Shown: positions 51,147-61,672, numbered from the stretch's first letter. The stretch: DNA of 64,000 nucleotides from Heliocidaris erythrogramma (GCA_025617745.1 CM046853.1:49840934-49904933), one strand, 5' to 3'. Notes: generated from the letters alone by a model not told the origin. Numbers and translations are program-made.

Positions 51147-51509
51147 CTCATCATGAGACTGGAGATCCTGGAAAATCTCTCGATTGACCGATGCCTCCGA
51201 CATGACACACCACTCATCCAGCGATCCTAAACTTGTGGCGCTTGCTGCCGTATCAATCCTATCCCTGATTTGAGAGGAGAGAGCAGCATCATCATCATCA
51301 TCATTCATCACATTGCCCCCTTCCCCCTGTCTCTCATCACCATCCTCCTTGGACTGATCCATGTTTGGTATCTTATCCCTCTCAGGAGCAGCATCTTCTA
51401 TACCGGTATCCTCTTTGGTACAACCCTTTGATCCCGCATCACACTGCATTCCTGTAGGCTCCTGATCCATGGCTGGTATAGTTCCTAACATTTAGACGAG
51501 TGATGACGT
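51147..51509 (-). CDS. ARM-repeat protein, first coding exon with start codon
   Basis: The coding part runs from ATG at 51491 down to 51147 (115 codons); 51492-51509 is 5' UTR. The acceptor is a textbook pyrimidine tract ending in CCTCCAG (51510-51537, minus strand), and the donor is GAG|GTGAGA. A stop codon (TAA) directly before the ATG fixes it as the first in-frame start; a second Met lies 7 residues in. The product is acidic and disordered at first, with a poly-Asp run (five D) encoded by a GAT repeat. It then becomes ordered after LGSLDEWCVMSEASVNREIF. Known ARM proteins often carry such disordered N-termini. The Asp run is length-prone because it is a trinucleotide repeat. Confidence 0.82.
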
Positions 51510-51784
51510 CTGGAGGGAGGGGAGGGAGAGAGAGATGCAAAATACATGTTAGGTGATGACTTATTTGGTAATCATGTCAATCATAAAACTGACTGATCAA
51601 TTCCAAGGTACAAAATTAACAATTTGCATATGTACCAATGCATTCTATTTGATATAAAAAGTGAGGAAGACAAGAAAAAGAATCATGCAAACCCAGTGAC
51701 AGAAGCTGAGACAAAGATCAAATTTAAAAAAAAAATTGAGTGATGGTTTACCCGACACAGGCTCCAGTAGCACATGCTTCAGAC

Positions 51785-51960
51785 TTTACTTTATGAAACA
51801 TATATAGAGTTAAGGACGAGGTTCCAATTGGGTTTTATTTTAGGCCGAGGATGAGGTTTCTGGTTTAGGTTCAGGGTTAAGAATATAGTATTAGGTCCAT
51901 GGGCGAAGTTATAAATTTGCTTAGTACAGGGAATTGACTGCAGAGATATTGTTGCAGTAG
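51785..51960 (+). repeat. Telomere-like dispersed repeat, diverged copy
   Basis: ACTTTACTTTATG, several GGGTTAAG/GGTTTAGGTTC words, then TGCTTAGTACAGGGAATTGA, in the same order as the copy at 5235-5395. Confidence 0.6.
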
Positions 51961-52491
51961 CATGGTTCACAAAAAACCTAGCTGAAAAAATTAGTATACA
52001 ATTATAGTCAATAAATGAATAATGGATCTGCTGACATTGAAGAACAATGTCTTTTTTTTAACAGATAGGAAAATGAATAGTTTTCTGGGGAATAGAAATA
52101 TTATCTTGCTACAGATCAAAAGATCGTCAGCTGAACAGTGAAACTAGTATCAAGCAAAGAGTACAGAATCGTAAAGTGTCCAATTCAAATCAGAAATTAC
52201 TTTCAAATCTCACGAATTGCCCCCCAAAAATGTTCATCCTAAAAAGCATATACATGTACATGTACATGATTGTATATCAAGAAAGAACAATATCATCGCG
52301 TACAGATCAAAATATCATCAGCTAGAGTATTGACCAGCAACAACATAGAATCGTAAGTTGTCCAATTCAAAACAGCGATGAGAAATTACTTTCAAATTTC
52401 ACAAATTGCCCAACGAATGTTCATCCTTGAGTAGATCAAGGCAAGGATATATTCCACTTGCTTGCCAGGAGAGAGAGAGATAAACAAAAAT

Positions 52492-52875
52492 TTAAACTTG
52501 ACAGATAACCCCAGAAGACCAACAGACAAGATAAAGCACAGACTGTAACGAGTTTATCACCACCTTGTAGAAAGCAGAGAGGAACTCCACATTAAGAATC
52601 CAGAGGACCAGATGGCTGGAGAGCACGGTTCCAAAAGTCAGCGCTACCGTCAACGGGGGCCCCCCTATAGTCGCTCGCCCACCACTCTCCTTGCCTTGCT
52701 CCAGCTTTTCAGTCACACTCTGCAGATGTGAATGCACTGCTACACAGTCAGACACTGCGTACGCACTGAAAGAGCAGAAAGTGAGCTCCACGCGCCCCAC
52801 TGCTGTTAAGTCTTGACGTATCTTGGCTGAGTATTCCCCTACCACCTGTACACCTGAATGAGTCATAAGTATCAC
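52492..52875 (-). other. Unexplained coding-like open frame with hydrophobic C-terminus
   Basis: A 127-codon minus-strand frame in a GC-richer island. After a possible acceptor (CTCATTCAG, about 52855) it reads VVGEYSAKIRQDLTAVGRVE, then a polar region (SVTEKLEQGKES), then a hydrophobic stretch VALTFGTVLSSHLVLWILNV of transmembrane length, and a stop. There is no ATG near its start after the upstream stop. It could be an alternative 5' exon, a lost gene fragment, or chance. It lies in the first intron of the ARM gene on the same strand. I do not recognise it. Confidence 0.3.
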
Positions 52876-53149
52876 CCCTTGCTACGCGCTTGTGCTGGCT
52901 CAGGACCTGCTTCCCGTCAAGGCTTGTCGCTGGGAGCATTCGCATGGAGTATTTCCATGAGCACTGCTGGCAAGGCTGTCAAAAGAGGGCCTCATCATGA
53001 CAACTGAAGTGAAATTAAACATACTCTGATCTTCATCTACATAGATTCTACAGATACATGATGAGTATGGGGGTTGAATCGAGAACAATTTTTCCCCCTC
53101 CAAAATGTTTACTTTTCAATATTACTTTACTTCTTTTTGGGGTCCGGTT

Positions 53150-54710
53150 GTAGCGAATTTCCAGGAAAGTGTTTGAATTATTAATATTATTGTACAGATA
53201 TGGTATAAGAGGTACACAACTACTTTGGTTTTGGAGTATCTTTCCAATCGTCAACAATATAGTTTTCAATTTAACATTCAATCCAAAATGCAGTGCAATA
53301 TGTATGGAATTCCACAGGGAAGCATCCTTGGCCCCCTCCTTTTCCTGTTGTATATCGATGATATTCGGCATGTTTCTTATAATTTGAATTTTGTTCTCTT
53401 TGCTGATGACACTATCATATTTCTTTCACATGAAAATTATCATCTTATTGAAATATTGCAAATTGAATTTAATAAACAAAATTGAAATTTGGTTATTTCA
53501 AAACAAGCTGATCTTAAAGACAGCCAAATATATCATGATGATTTTTACAAAACAGAAATTTGATAACGAGGAAACCAAGATTTACTTGAATAGAAAAGCA
53601 ATTGCATAAATGTACACAGTACTAAATTTCTTGGTCTTTATATTGATGATCATTTCACATGGACTACTCAGGTTGACTCGGTATGCTCAAAAATGTCTAA
53701 TAATATTGGTGTCATCAACAAACCCAATTTCTTGCCGAAATCAACATTACTCAACTTATATTACTCACTGATCATTTATCCATATCTGTCATATTGTATC
53801 ATTATTTGGGCATCGACATCTTTTGAATATTTAGCAAAAGTTCAAAAACGACAAAAGAGGGTAATTTCCAATGTTACTTACGATGCTCACATAGAGCCCC
53901 TTTTCAGACTATTAAAACTCATGAATATTTTCGTTTTATACAAATTTAGACTGGCTCTGTTTATGTATTCATGTCACAATACGCTATTACCCTCATCCTT
54001 ATCTAGATATTTTCTTGCCAATTCTGATATCCATTCATAAAGATGATTTTCATATGACTTAAGTACGACTTACAACTAAAAAAAACAGTATTTTATGTAG
54101 GACCTAGGCTATGAAACTCGCTATCACCTGCCTTAAAAGTACACTGTATGTTGTTTTATTAATGTAATCAAACATAGTTTTCATAAAATGCTTTTAAATG
54201 GACGTCCGGACCGGTCGAAGACCGGTCATTAGGGAGCTGATTGCTTTTGTCCTATCTATCGTGCTATCTGTATAGCTTACTGTTTCAACTGCTTTCTTCT
54301 CTGACAACTCTATCTGTATTTCCCTCTTTTCTATTATCTAATAGTCTATCCATTTCTCTGTTTTCGTTTTTCTTTTGCTTCTGATTCCTTTCTTTTCTCT
54401 TTCTCTTTCTCTCTTACATTCTCCCTCTCTATCCCTCTTTCTCCTTATCAACTTCTCTCTCTCTCTCTCTCTGGCCATCTTGTTTGTTTGTTATTATTGC
54501 TTTGTACAAGGGCTGAAAGTACTAAGATGTCCATCATCTTTTAATTCAACCCTCACTCATGTCCCTTTGTATACATGTATATGTTTCTTTTATAAATATA
54601 TTGTGAATTTGTCGACTATTTTTGTATGCATCAAATGTACATTGTATCATTGTTTTTTACTCTATGTATGTTTGAGTGGAAATAAACTTTGAAAAATTAT
54701 TATTATTAAT
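53150..54710 (+). mobile_element. 5'-truncated CR1/L2-type LINE
   Basis: Only the 3' part of a non-LTR retrotransposon is present: the last half of the reverse transcriptase and a 3' UTR. It ends in AATAAACTTTGAAAAATT and an ATT microsatellite (54698-54710), as is usual for L2/CR1-like elements. Truncation at the 5' end is typical of target-primed insertion. It lies antisense to the ARM gene, in its first intron. Confidence 0.85.
53169..54040 (+). pseudogene. LINE reverse transcriptase, frameshifted fragment
   Basis: The RT pieces lie in different frames. First come YGIRGTQLLWF and LSNRQQY (53200-53260). Then GIPQGSILGPLLFLLYIDDI and the catalytic FADDT box (53310-53410). Then a frameshift near 53460, and finally PYLSYCIIIWASTSFEYLAK and QKRQKRVI (53770-53865), the conserved C-terminal region of CR1/L2-group RTs. 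At least three frameshifts and stops break it, so no active enzyme can be made. Clade assignment (L2, Daphne or Crack) is open. Confidence 0.88.
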
Positions 54711-54870
54711 ATCATGAGTAAGCCTAGAGATATTTAGATGCCTCTTCTTCAAAATTCATATCTTTATTGAACAAGTCTGGGAACACTGTCAACCTATATG
54801 TACTCACCGGATAACAAAAATCTACAATACAAAAATTATATATTTTTGGTTGCCGGCCCGGGCTCTTGCC

Positions 54871-55170
54871 CTTTATTCTTTTCTTATTATTCACCAAGCA
54901 CCAAAACATATATCTCAGAGTTATTCTTTCTAATTCACCACACACCAGAGCATATCTCAAAGAGTTATTCTTTATTATTACTATTGAGCATACACTAGTG
55001 TTTATCTCAAGAGTTATTCTTTTCTTACTATTCACCAGGCATGCCAGGCCATGCACCAGTGCATTTATCTAAGATTTATTCTTTCTTACTATTTATCATG
55101 CACTAGTGTTTACCTTGAGAGTTATTCTTTTCTTACTATTCACTAGGCATGCCAGGCCATGCACCAGTGC
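54871..55170. repeat. Minisatellite, alternating ~45- and 63-bp units
   Basis: Units carry GAGTTATTCTTTTCTTACTA then TTCACCAGGCATGCCAGGCC or a shorter TTCACCATGCACTAGTG form, and TTTATCTCAA. About five units are seen. The array continues beyond the inserted elements at 58174-58205, 58899-58980 and 59620-59720. Confidence 0.85.
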
Positions 55171-55358
55171 ATATATATATATATATATATACAGGAACAA
55201 CACAAATTACAACCAACATGGCAACAGACGGGAGAAAGCAGACACTACTACAGCTACAACAATAGTTTCAGTCACAATAACAACATGTACACCGACTACG
55301 CTACCGCTGCAAGAGGATATCATTAGGATAATAATAGCACCACCAAGTACAGCTATAG

Positions 55359-57799
55359 GTACAACTCACCACAGAGCAGAAATTTTCAGGGGGACCAGGA
55401 ACAATATCACCGGCAGTAAAGTTACAAAATTCCTTTCAATACCTTGTTGATGAATTGGAGATAAATCATATTGACTCAAATAATACAAACGAGGAAGTGA
55501 CTGATAAAGTAAAGAATAAAAGTACTTGTAGCACAATACAACCTAAGGTAATTAACATTTCTAAAGTAGATTTAAATAAGGATGAAATCAATTTACTTAG
55601 AAAGGGCCCTAAATTTACACCTACCCCGAAACAAGACAGTGTTGGTTTAAAAGAAGATATTCACTTATTTTGTCGAAAACTCAAACTACGTGAATACTTT
55701 TCCGAAAATGTAATCACAGAAGATGATAAAGGCATTCTTCGTAATAAAAGTACCTTTACTCCACAACAAAACAGAAATGCCACTTTGGATACCTATGTTG
55801 ATTTCCTGAAGAAAACAGCTGAAAATATAGGATCTCAAACAATCAAACCAAAGAGTAATATTAATTCCAAGCAAAGGCAAAGTTTACAAAAACTAAGAAC
55901 CAACACTGACATTAAACAAGCCGACAAGGGAGGCGCATTTGTCATAATGGATGTAGATTTTTATGCCTTAATTAAAAATTCAAGATCATCTAAAGGATGA
56001 AACTACGTACCAAAAACTTACATTCAACAATGATGATAAAATAAAAAAGAAGATGATTAAACTGATCGGAAAATATGAAAAATGCCTTACTAATAAAAAA
56101 GAAATTGATTTTCTGACAAATTTTGAACATAAAACCACTATCATCTACGGTCTTCCCAAAATACACCAAAGCCCGGAAATAAGAAAAGAAGTTCAAACAG
56201 GAAAATCAGAATACATGTATATTCAATGTCTAGCTCCTGAGAATCTAAAAATGCACCCAATCATTGCAGGACCAATGTGTCCTACACACCATCTCAGTAA
56301 CTTCATTGACATTATATTGAAACCTTTATCATCCAAAGTCAAAAGTTTTGTCAGAGATGATCTTGACTTTTTAACTCACTTGCCTAGAATGAACTGTTGT
56401 TATTTGAATCAGTCTTTGTAACATATGATGCCAATAGTCTGTACACTATCATATTTCCCATGAAGATGGAGTTAAAAGCATCAAATATTGGATTGATAAA
56501 TACCCAGAATTAATTGACTCACGTTTTCCACTGGATTTTTTTACTGGAAGCTGTAAATTTTATTCTCCATAACAACACATTCCACTTCAATGATAATTAT
56601 TTCTTGCAAAAAGGTGGTACTGCAATGGGAACGAAAATGGCTCCCACTTATGCTACCCTATTCATGGGATACCTGGAAGAGAAACTTTATATAGAAATTG
56701 AGAAACAATTTGATCTTACTCTCAGAACCTACTTTGAGAATAATTGGTTAAGATATCTAGATGATTGTTTTATCATTTGGAAGAGTGAATTGGGAGATAT
56801 ACGTTTAAATGATTTACACAATACCTTAATGAATCTACACCCAGCAATCACGTTTAAATGGGAAATCAGTCCTAATTCAATTAATTTCTTAGACATAACA
56901 ATCATAAAGGAAGAGAACATATTAAAAACAGATATATTTTATAAAGTTACAGACACCCACCAATATTTACATTTCAAGTCATGCCATCCGAACCAATGTA
57001 AAAACAACGTACCCTACAATCTTGCTAGGAGAATATGTACCATTGTATCTGACAAAATCACAAAAAAGAAAAGATTAGATGAATTAAAACATATGTTACT
57101 GGCCCGACAAAACCCAAAACAAATAATTGAAACCGGCATTTCTAAAGCTCTGGCACTAAGCAGAGAAAGCTTATTTTCTTGCAAAAAGAAAGAGGAAAAT
57201 AACATTATACCATTTGTTCATACATACAACCCCAATAACCCTAACATGTTCCAAATTATCCATAATTCTTTTCCCATTATACAAAATGACAAAATTCTAA
57301 AAACTGCTTTCAAAGAAACGAAACAAACGGCAGAGCCCGAACTCTAAAACAAATTCTGACAAAAGCGGCTTTTTCCCAAAAGAAACAACTTAAAGGAGGT
57401 GTCAAGAAATGCAGAGATAAACGATGCAAAACTTGCTCTCATATAAATGAAACTAACCAAATTAATCTGGGGCCAAATCAAACTGAAATCCATATTAAAT
57501 TTCTCTACACATGCCAAACTAAAAATTTAATATACTGCATAACATGCCAAGGCTGCAAAAAACAATACATAGGAGAAACCGGAGATATTCTCCGTAACAG
57601 AGTAAGAGTCCATCGACAACAAATTAGACAAAAAGAATACAGACAACTTAAATTAATTGAACATCTAGAAAAATGTGCTCACTCCATAGAACCCTGTTTT
57701 CTTATCACACCCTTTTATAAAATGAATGACGAAGATAAAATGAAACGGTGTCTGAAAGAAGATTATTTCATCAATAGATTTAAACTAAACGCCATATAG
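55359..57799 (+). pseudogene. PLE reverse transcriptase / GIY-YIG endonuclease, frameshifted
   Basis: PLE proteins prime reverse transcription at nicked or telomeric ends and carry their own GIY-YIG nuclease. Visible parts in order: LNLLRKGPKFTP-like N-terminal block (LLRKGPKFTP, ~55590); QADKGGAFVIMD (~55918); YGLPKIHQSP (~56150); RT box GTAMGTKMAPTYATLFMG (~56615); catalytic RYLDDCFIIW (~56750); NFLDITI; DTHQYLHFKSCHP; linker cysteines CRDKRCKTCSH (~57410); endonuclease LIYCITCQGCKKQYIGETG (~57530) with the arginine-containing helix after it; ends FINRFKLNAI (57799). Frame changes occur near 55975, 56388, 56450, 56530 and 57335. Catalytic motifs are intact but the reading frame is dead. Related to Poseidon/Neptune-type PLEs; the exact clade is not decided. 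Confidence 0.85.
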
Positions 57800-58065
57800 C
57801 CCTGATATTACATCAAACAAACCTTCTTCTATTAAGAGACTCCAAACTTGACCACTCACAAAGGTCATTGTCCAGCAAAGATTCAAAGGGATTAGGAAAA
57901 CACCTCTACCAGCATCTTTCCTCCTCCATTCATCCTTGTTCTATTCGAACCCCCTCTTTCTTTCTCCCATTATAGTATCCCTTCTATTGAAAGATAGACT
58001 ACATACATAACTGGACTTGTAGTAGTACACTATATTCTTGTATATAAATTGCCAAAGATTCAGAC

Positions 58066-58205
58066 TTCATGTTATTCCACCTGAAGAAATAAACGAAAGC
58101 GCTTGTGGAAACCTTTTTACTGCTGTCTTATTTGTCTCTGAGTGAACTTTTCATTTACTTTATATATATATATATACTAAGAGTTATTCTTTACTATTCA
58201 CCATG
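58066..58205 (+). repeat. PLE 3' tail plus minisatellite, copy 1 of a duplication
   Basis: From TTCATGTTATTCCACCTGAA through the TA run to TTTACTATTCACCATG. The same segment, with a shorter TA run, recurs at 58789-58925. Confidence 0.9.
58075..58110 (+). ncRNA. Hammerhead-ribozyme-like core in PLE 3' UTR (stem II missing)
   Basis: TTCCAC, CTGAAGA, a 7-base spacer, GAAA, GCGC, TT, GTGGAA in order. The outer hexamers TTCCAC and GTGGAA pair perfectly (helix I). CUGANGA and GAAA are the hammerhead core boxes, and A15.1/U16.1 with a U at the cleavage position fit. Helix III would be two base pairs. Helix II is absent: the spacer AATAAAC cannot pair. PLEs are known to carry minimal hammerheads, so this is probably a decayed or very minimal version. 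Activity is doubtful. Confidence 0.4.
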
Positions 58206-58232
58206 TAAATAGTGTGTGTAGCATGTGTGTAG

Positions 58233-58791
58233 CTGTAAACGTAGACCAAAAGCTTCAGTCTCTCTGTATCGTCGGTTGTTCCACTGAGACTTCGTCTGGC
58301 TCCACTAGACCTCCGTACATAGAGACTGAATGATCACATATCGCGTAGTGTGTGGACAGTCATATCCGGAACCGGAAGTGGTTCTCTGTGTGTTTGTGTG
58401 TGTAGCATGTATTAGCATGTATTCAGTGGCGTACTAGTGCAGTATATACGTAACGGCAACGCGACCTAAGGCTCAGGTCGGCTGATCGTCCACCTTGTTG
58501 GTGATACACGGTCATACCGTCTGTCTATGGGGAAGGTTGAGAAATGTCAGAAATATTAAAGATTTCCCCATAACAGACGGTTATTTCTGTCTACTGTAAA
58601 CGCTGTTATTTTTGCGGGATTAAATTTTTGCGCTGAGCGACCCAAAAACATATTCGCGGGTTCTTGAATTCGCGCTGCACAATTACTCACTCGCACTCTA
58701 AAATGAATTAGATGCAAACACGTATCAATCAGATGAAGCGCACCATGCAGTGTCCATTGAAAACAAGCATAAGAAATCGTGCTAATATTTT
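58233..58791 (+). repeat. Left arm of 559-bp near-perfect inverted repeat
   Basis: Runs from CTGTAAACGTAGACC to GTGCTAATATTTT. The right arm (59061-59619) is its reverse complement with no length change and only about three or four substitutions found by eye (e.g. near 58666 and 58740). The arm contains part of a TACTGTAAACGC-ended MITE (58597-58791) and a 364-bp unrelated segment, the latter with an internal hairpin (CCGTCTGT...ACAGACGG, about 58528-58592). Confidence 0.92.
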
Positions 58792-58925
58792 CATGTTATT
58801 CCACCTGAAGAAATAAACGAAAGCGCTTGTGGAAACCTTTTTACTGCTGTCTTATTTGTCTCTGAGTGAACTTTTCATTTACTTTATATATATATATCTA
58901 AGAGTTATTCTTTACTATTCACCAT
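58789..58925 (+). repeat. PLE 3' tail plus minisatellite, copy 2
   Basis: A near-identical copy of 58066-58205. It abuts the left arm of the large inverted repeat at a TT microhomology, and it lies in the spacer between the two arms. Confidence 0.9.
58799..58834 (+). ncRNA. Second hammerhead-like core, in duplicated PLE tail
   Basis: Identical in sequence to 58075-58110; it came with the duplicated 3' tail of the PLE. Confidence 0.4.
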
Positions 58926-58976
58926 GCACTGGTATTTATCTCAATTGAGTTAGCTTTCTTGCTATTCACCATGTAC

Positions 58977-59258
58977 TACTGTAAATGCAGAAATATTCGC
59001 GGTACATTAATTTTCGCGATTTCGCGCTATTTTCGGCGGGCATGAATTCTAGAACACGCGAAAATATTAGCACGATTTCTTATGCTTGTTTTCAATGGAC
59101 ACTGCATTGCGCGCTTCATCTGATTGATACGTGTTTGCATCTAATTCATTTTAGAGTGCGAGTGAGTAATTGTGCAGCGCGAATTCAAGAACCCGCAAAT
59201 ATGTTTTTGGGTCGCTCAGCGCAAAAATTTAATCCCGCAAAAATAACAGCGTTTACAG
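58977..59258. mobile_element. MITE with TACTGTAAAYGC ends
   Basis: TACTGTAAATGCAGAAATAT at the left and AACAGCGTTTACAGTA at the right are inverted ends, with TTCGCG/CGCGAA words inside both ends. TA at each border suggests a Tc1/mariner-type target. It is 282 bp and non-coding. A truncated inverted copy forms the inner part of the left arm of the large inverted repeat. Confidence 0.7.
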
Positions 59259-59619
59259 TAGACAGAAATAACCGTCTGTTATGGGGAAATCTTTAATATT
59301 TCTGACATTTCTCAACCTTCCCCATAGACAGACGGTATGACCGTGTATCACCAACAAGGTGGACGATCAGCCGACCTGAGCCTTAGGTCGCGTTGCCGTT
59401 ACGTATATACTGCACTAGTACGCCACTGAATACATGCTAATACATGCTACACACACAAACACACAGAGAACCACTTCCGGTTCCGGATATGACTGTCCAC
59501 ACACTACGCGATATGTGATCATTCAGTCTCTATGTACGGAGGTCTAGTGGAGCCAGACGAAGTCTCAGTGGAACAACCGACGATACAGAGAGACTGAAGC
59601 TTTTGGTCTACGTTTACAG
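59061..59619 (-). repeat. Right arm of 559-bp inverted repeat
   Basis: Reverse complement of 58233-58791. The open frame at 58985-59296 runs through it and is not supported as a gene. Confidence 0.92.
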
Positions 59620-59719
59620 TAGTGTTTATCTCAAGAGTTATTCTTTCTTACTATTCACAATGCACCTGTGCATATCTAAGACAAGATTTATTCTTTCTCA
59701 CTACCTATCAACAAGCAAC

Positions 59720-60321
59720 ACTTCATCTCACTCAGTTATTCAACTTTATTAATCCAACGTCAATGCATGCAATATCTGCCACCATCATTCAGCTCAGTTC
59801 CAATCCACCACATACAGGTTAGTTTTCATATTCCAGGTCTACTTAAGTCTTTTAACTCAAAGTTCCTCTCAATAACAGCAATTCTTCGACCATTCACACT
59901 TTTCTTCCCAATTCCAAAACTACAGAGATTTCTATTTACAATACAGTCACCATGCATGGTCACCAGTGTTCTTTAACTTTAAGTTTAAAAATGATTTGAT
60001 AATGATACATTATTTGTAGAGACAGACTTTAATACAACTGGTCACATACCATAAATATTATGGCATTTGATCTCCTTCTAATAGGCTACTAGTAGTTGTA
60101 GTAATATTAGCAGAGCAGTCTCCCAAACTTAAAAACTAACTGAACTATTACCATCGGTAAAGTTCTGCAAGTTCAACGATGACTTCTTCTACACAAGCAT
60201 GACAAGAAGACTAGAAATTTGCAACTGAAAAATTAAAGTGAAATGAAAGAAATACGTTAGAAATGGTAATATAAGATGAAAATAAATATTTAATAATAAA
60301 TACTGTAGTGTTATCATTTAC
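59720..60321. other. Intron, nothing recognised
   Basis: AT-rich sequence between the minisatellite remnants and the first exon. Confidence 0.45.
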
Positions 60322-60500
60322 CTGTTATCCATTTCCCCGCAAGAAGATGTAGACAAATTCATACAAGGTTTACTGCACTTTTGTGGATGAATTGATGCAT
60401 TTAGTTTTGACAGCTGGCCATCACGGTCTGGTTTGGGATGTACACCGCTAGCTGGCTGAACGTTGATGTATTTTAATTGCGTACAAGCTGAAGTTGACAA
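60322..60500 (-). other. Probable non-coding first exon of the ARM-repeat gene
   Basis: A donor AACAG|GTAAATG (minus strand, junction at 60321/60322) ends a segment that starts about 30 bp downstream of a TATAAAAG box at 60526-60533. The longest open frame in it lacks an ATG after the last upstream stop, and the only ATG near the start opens a 14-codon peptide. I therefore read it as a 5' UTR exon that splices to the acceptor at 51510. The exact cap site is an estimate. The link to 51147-51509 is inferred from orientation and from the fact that that exon has an acceptor and therefore needs an upstream exon. Confidence 0.5.
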
Positions 60501-60525
60501 ACTTCAGCATGTGACATTTTGTTTA

Positions 60526-60533
60526 CTTTTATA
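60526..60533 (-). promoter_or_regulatory. TATA box for the minus-strand ARM gene
   Basis: TATAAAAG on the minus strand, embedded in GCGCTATAAAAGTAAAC. It lies about 30 bp upstream of the proposed first exon. It faces away from the plus-strand gene that starts at 61673, so the region between is a candidate shared promoter. Confidence 0.45.
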
Positions 60534-61672
60534 GCGCCATCTCGTGTTTAATTTGAGAGAGGATAAGCTTGCGCGGTTGTCATATCAACTTATGCCTGAG
60601 CAGTCAGATATTGAACAATAAATCTGTAAGTTGATTAATTGATTGTTGTAGTGTAAAGAAATGGATTTCAATTGAAAGGGATATTAAAAAATAGTTACAC
60701 AGATTTTATTTGTACGTATTGCATATGGTATGATCGTAAAACAACTTAGACAATTAGTTCTGTAAATTATGTATCCGGCGTTTCGGAACACCCGTCCGTA
60801 ATCAGCACATGTTCTGACTTCTGTCTGGGACATCGACCGGGGAACTTTGGGCAGCGACTAAGGTGTGTGACTGCGTAGTATGGCCTCAGCCTTGCCCTGG
60901 CTTTGGCACTCATCCAATGTACTTGGCCCTTGGCCCTCAGTTCAAACTTATAGTTATAGAATGTTTTTTTTCAAATTGTAATTAAGGCCTTTAGCTTTAG
61001 GAATTTCGTATAGGCCTAGCCAAAACTAGAGAGTCTCCAAATCAATATGCAGCAATAGGTCTGACGTTAACTGTTGCTGTGTGAGACTGTGAGGTTAGGT
61101 CTAAAATTTAGATCTAAATCTTGGGACTGATATCTTCCACAAAACTTTTAAAGTAAGATTTTGTTCCATGATCACTAATTTCAAAATAGAATCATACTCA
61201 TGCATGGTTCACCACAGCATCAATGGCTTTCCATAACTGTTATGGAACTAATTACTGTCATGACTGTAACTTAGGATTTCATGAATCATGTGCATTATTT
61301 AATAAGGTTCAATGCTGATCTGTGCCTAATTATTGCATGATGTTTGAATATTGTTCCGAAAGTGATACAATACGTTAAAGTGGAGATAATTTTGGTCTGC
61401 ATGATGTTCACCCATGGGAACCTCTACACCAATGGCATTGGCATGTCACAAGTGCAGTGTGTGATGTGTTCACTTTGACTACCAGCAAGAGAGAGTTAGA
61501 AAGGAGATAGCAGAAGAAAAATTGGAAATTCAACAGTATAAATAACCACACACAGTATTTCTAGTAGAAACATTGATAAAGGAAATAAAGATAATTGACT
61601 ATTAATAAGATTACAACCGGACCAAATTACTTTTCTGCTTAGGAATAGAAGCATGAAACTTCAATAGAAAAG
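60534..61672. promoter_or_regulatory. Head-to-head intergenic region
   Basis: About 1.1 kb between the minus-strand TATA box and the first plus-strand coding exon. It must hold the plus-strand gene's promoter and 5' UTR, and possibly a further non-coding exon. I see no second clear TATA box and no repeat. The divergent arrangement suggests a possible shared control region. Confidence 0.35.

Larger units (their letters stand above)
55171..58176 (+). mobile_element. Penelope-like element (PLE), near full length but broken
   Basis: A 3-kb element with PLE architecture: N-terminal region, Penelope-type reverse transcriptase, Cys-rich linker and GIY-YIG endonuclease, then a 360-bp 3' UTR. It is flanked by TA runs (55171-55191 and 58161-58176) and splits the minisatellite. 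The empty site can be read as a TGCATATCTAAGAGTT-like minisatellite sequence (compare 59665). It is antisense to the ARM gene. The coding region has at least five frameshifts. No second pseudo-LTR is seen at the 5' side. Confidence 0.88.

Noticed and set aside
54871-55170. CRISPR-like array
   Set aside because: The repeated units vary in length and are contiguous without unique spacers; it is a eukaryotic minisatellite.
54798-55450. Tandem-repeat protein suggested by open frames over the minisatellite
   Set aside because: The frames are created by the repeat units and run into the PLE; no start context or splice support.
58985-59296. 103-codon open frame
   Set aside because: It lies across a MITE and an inverted-repeat arm and shows no domain.
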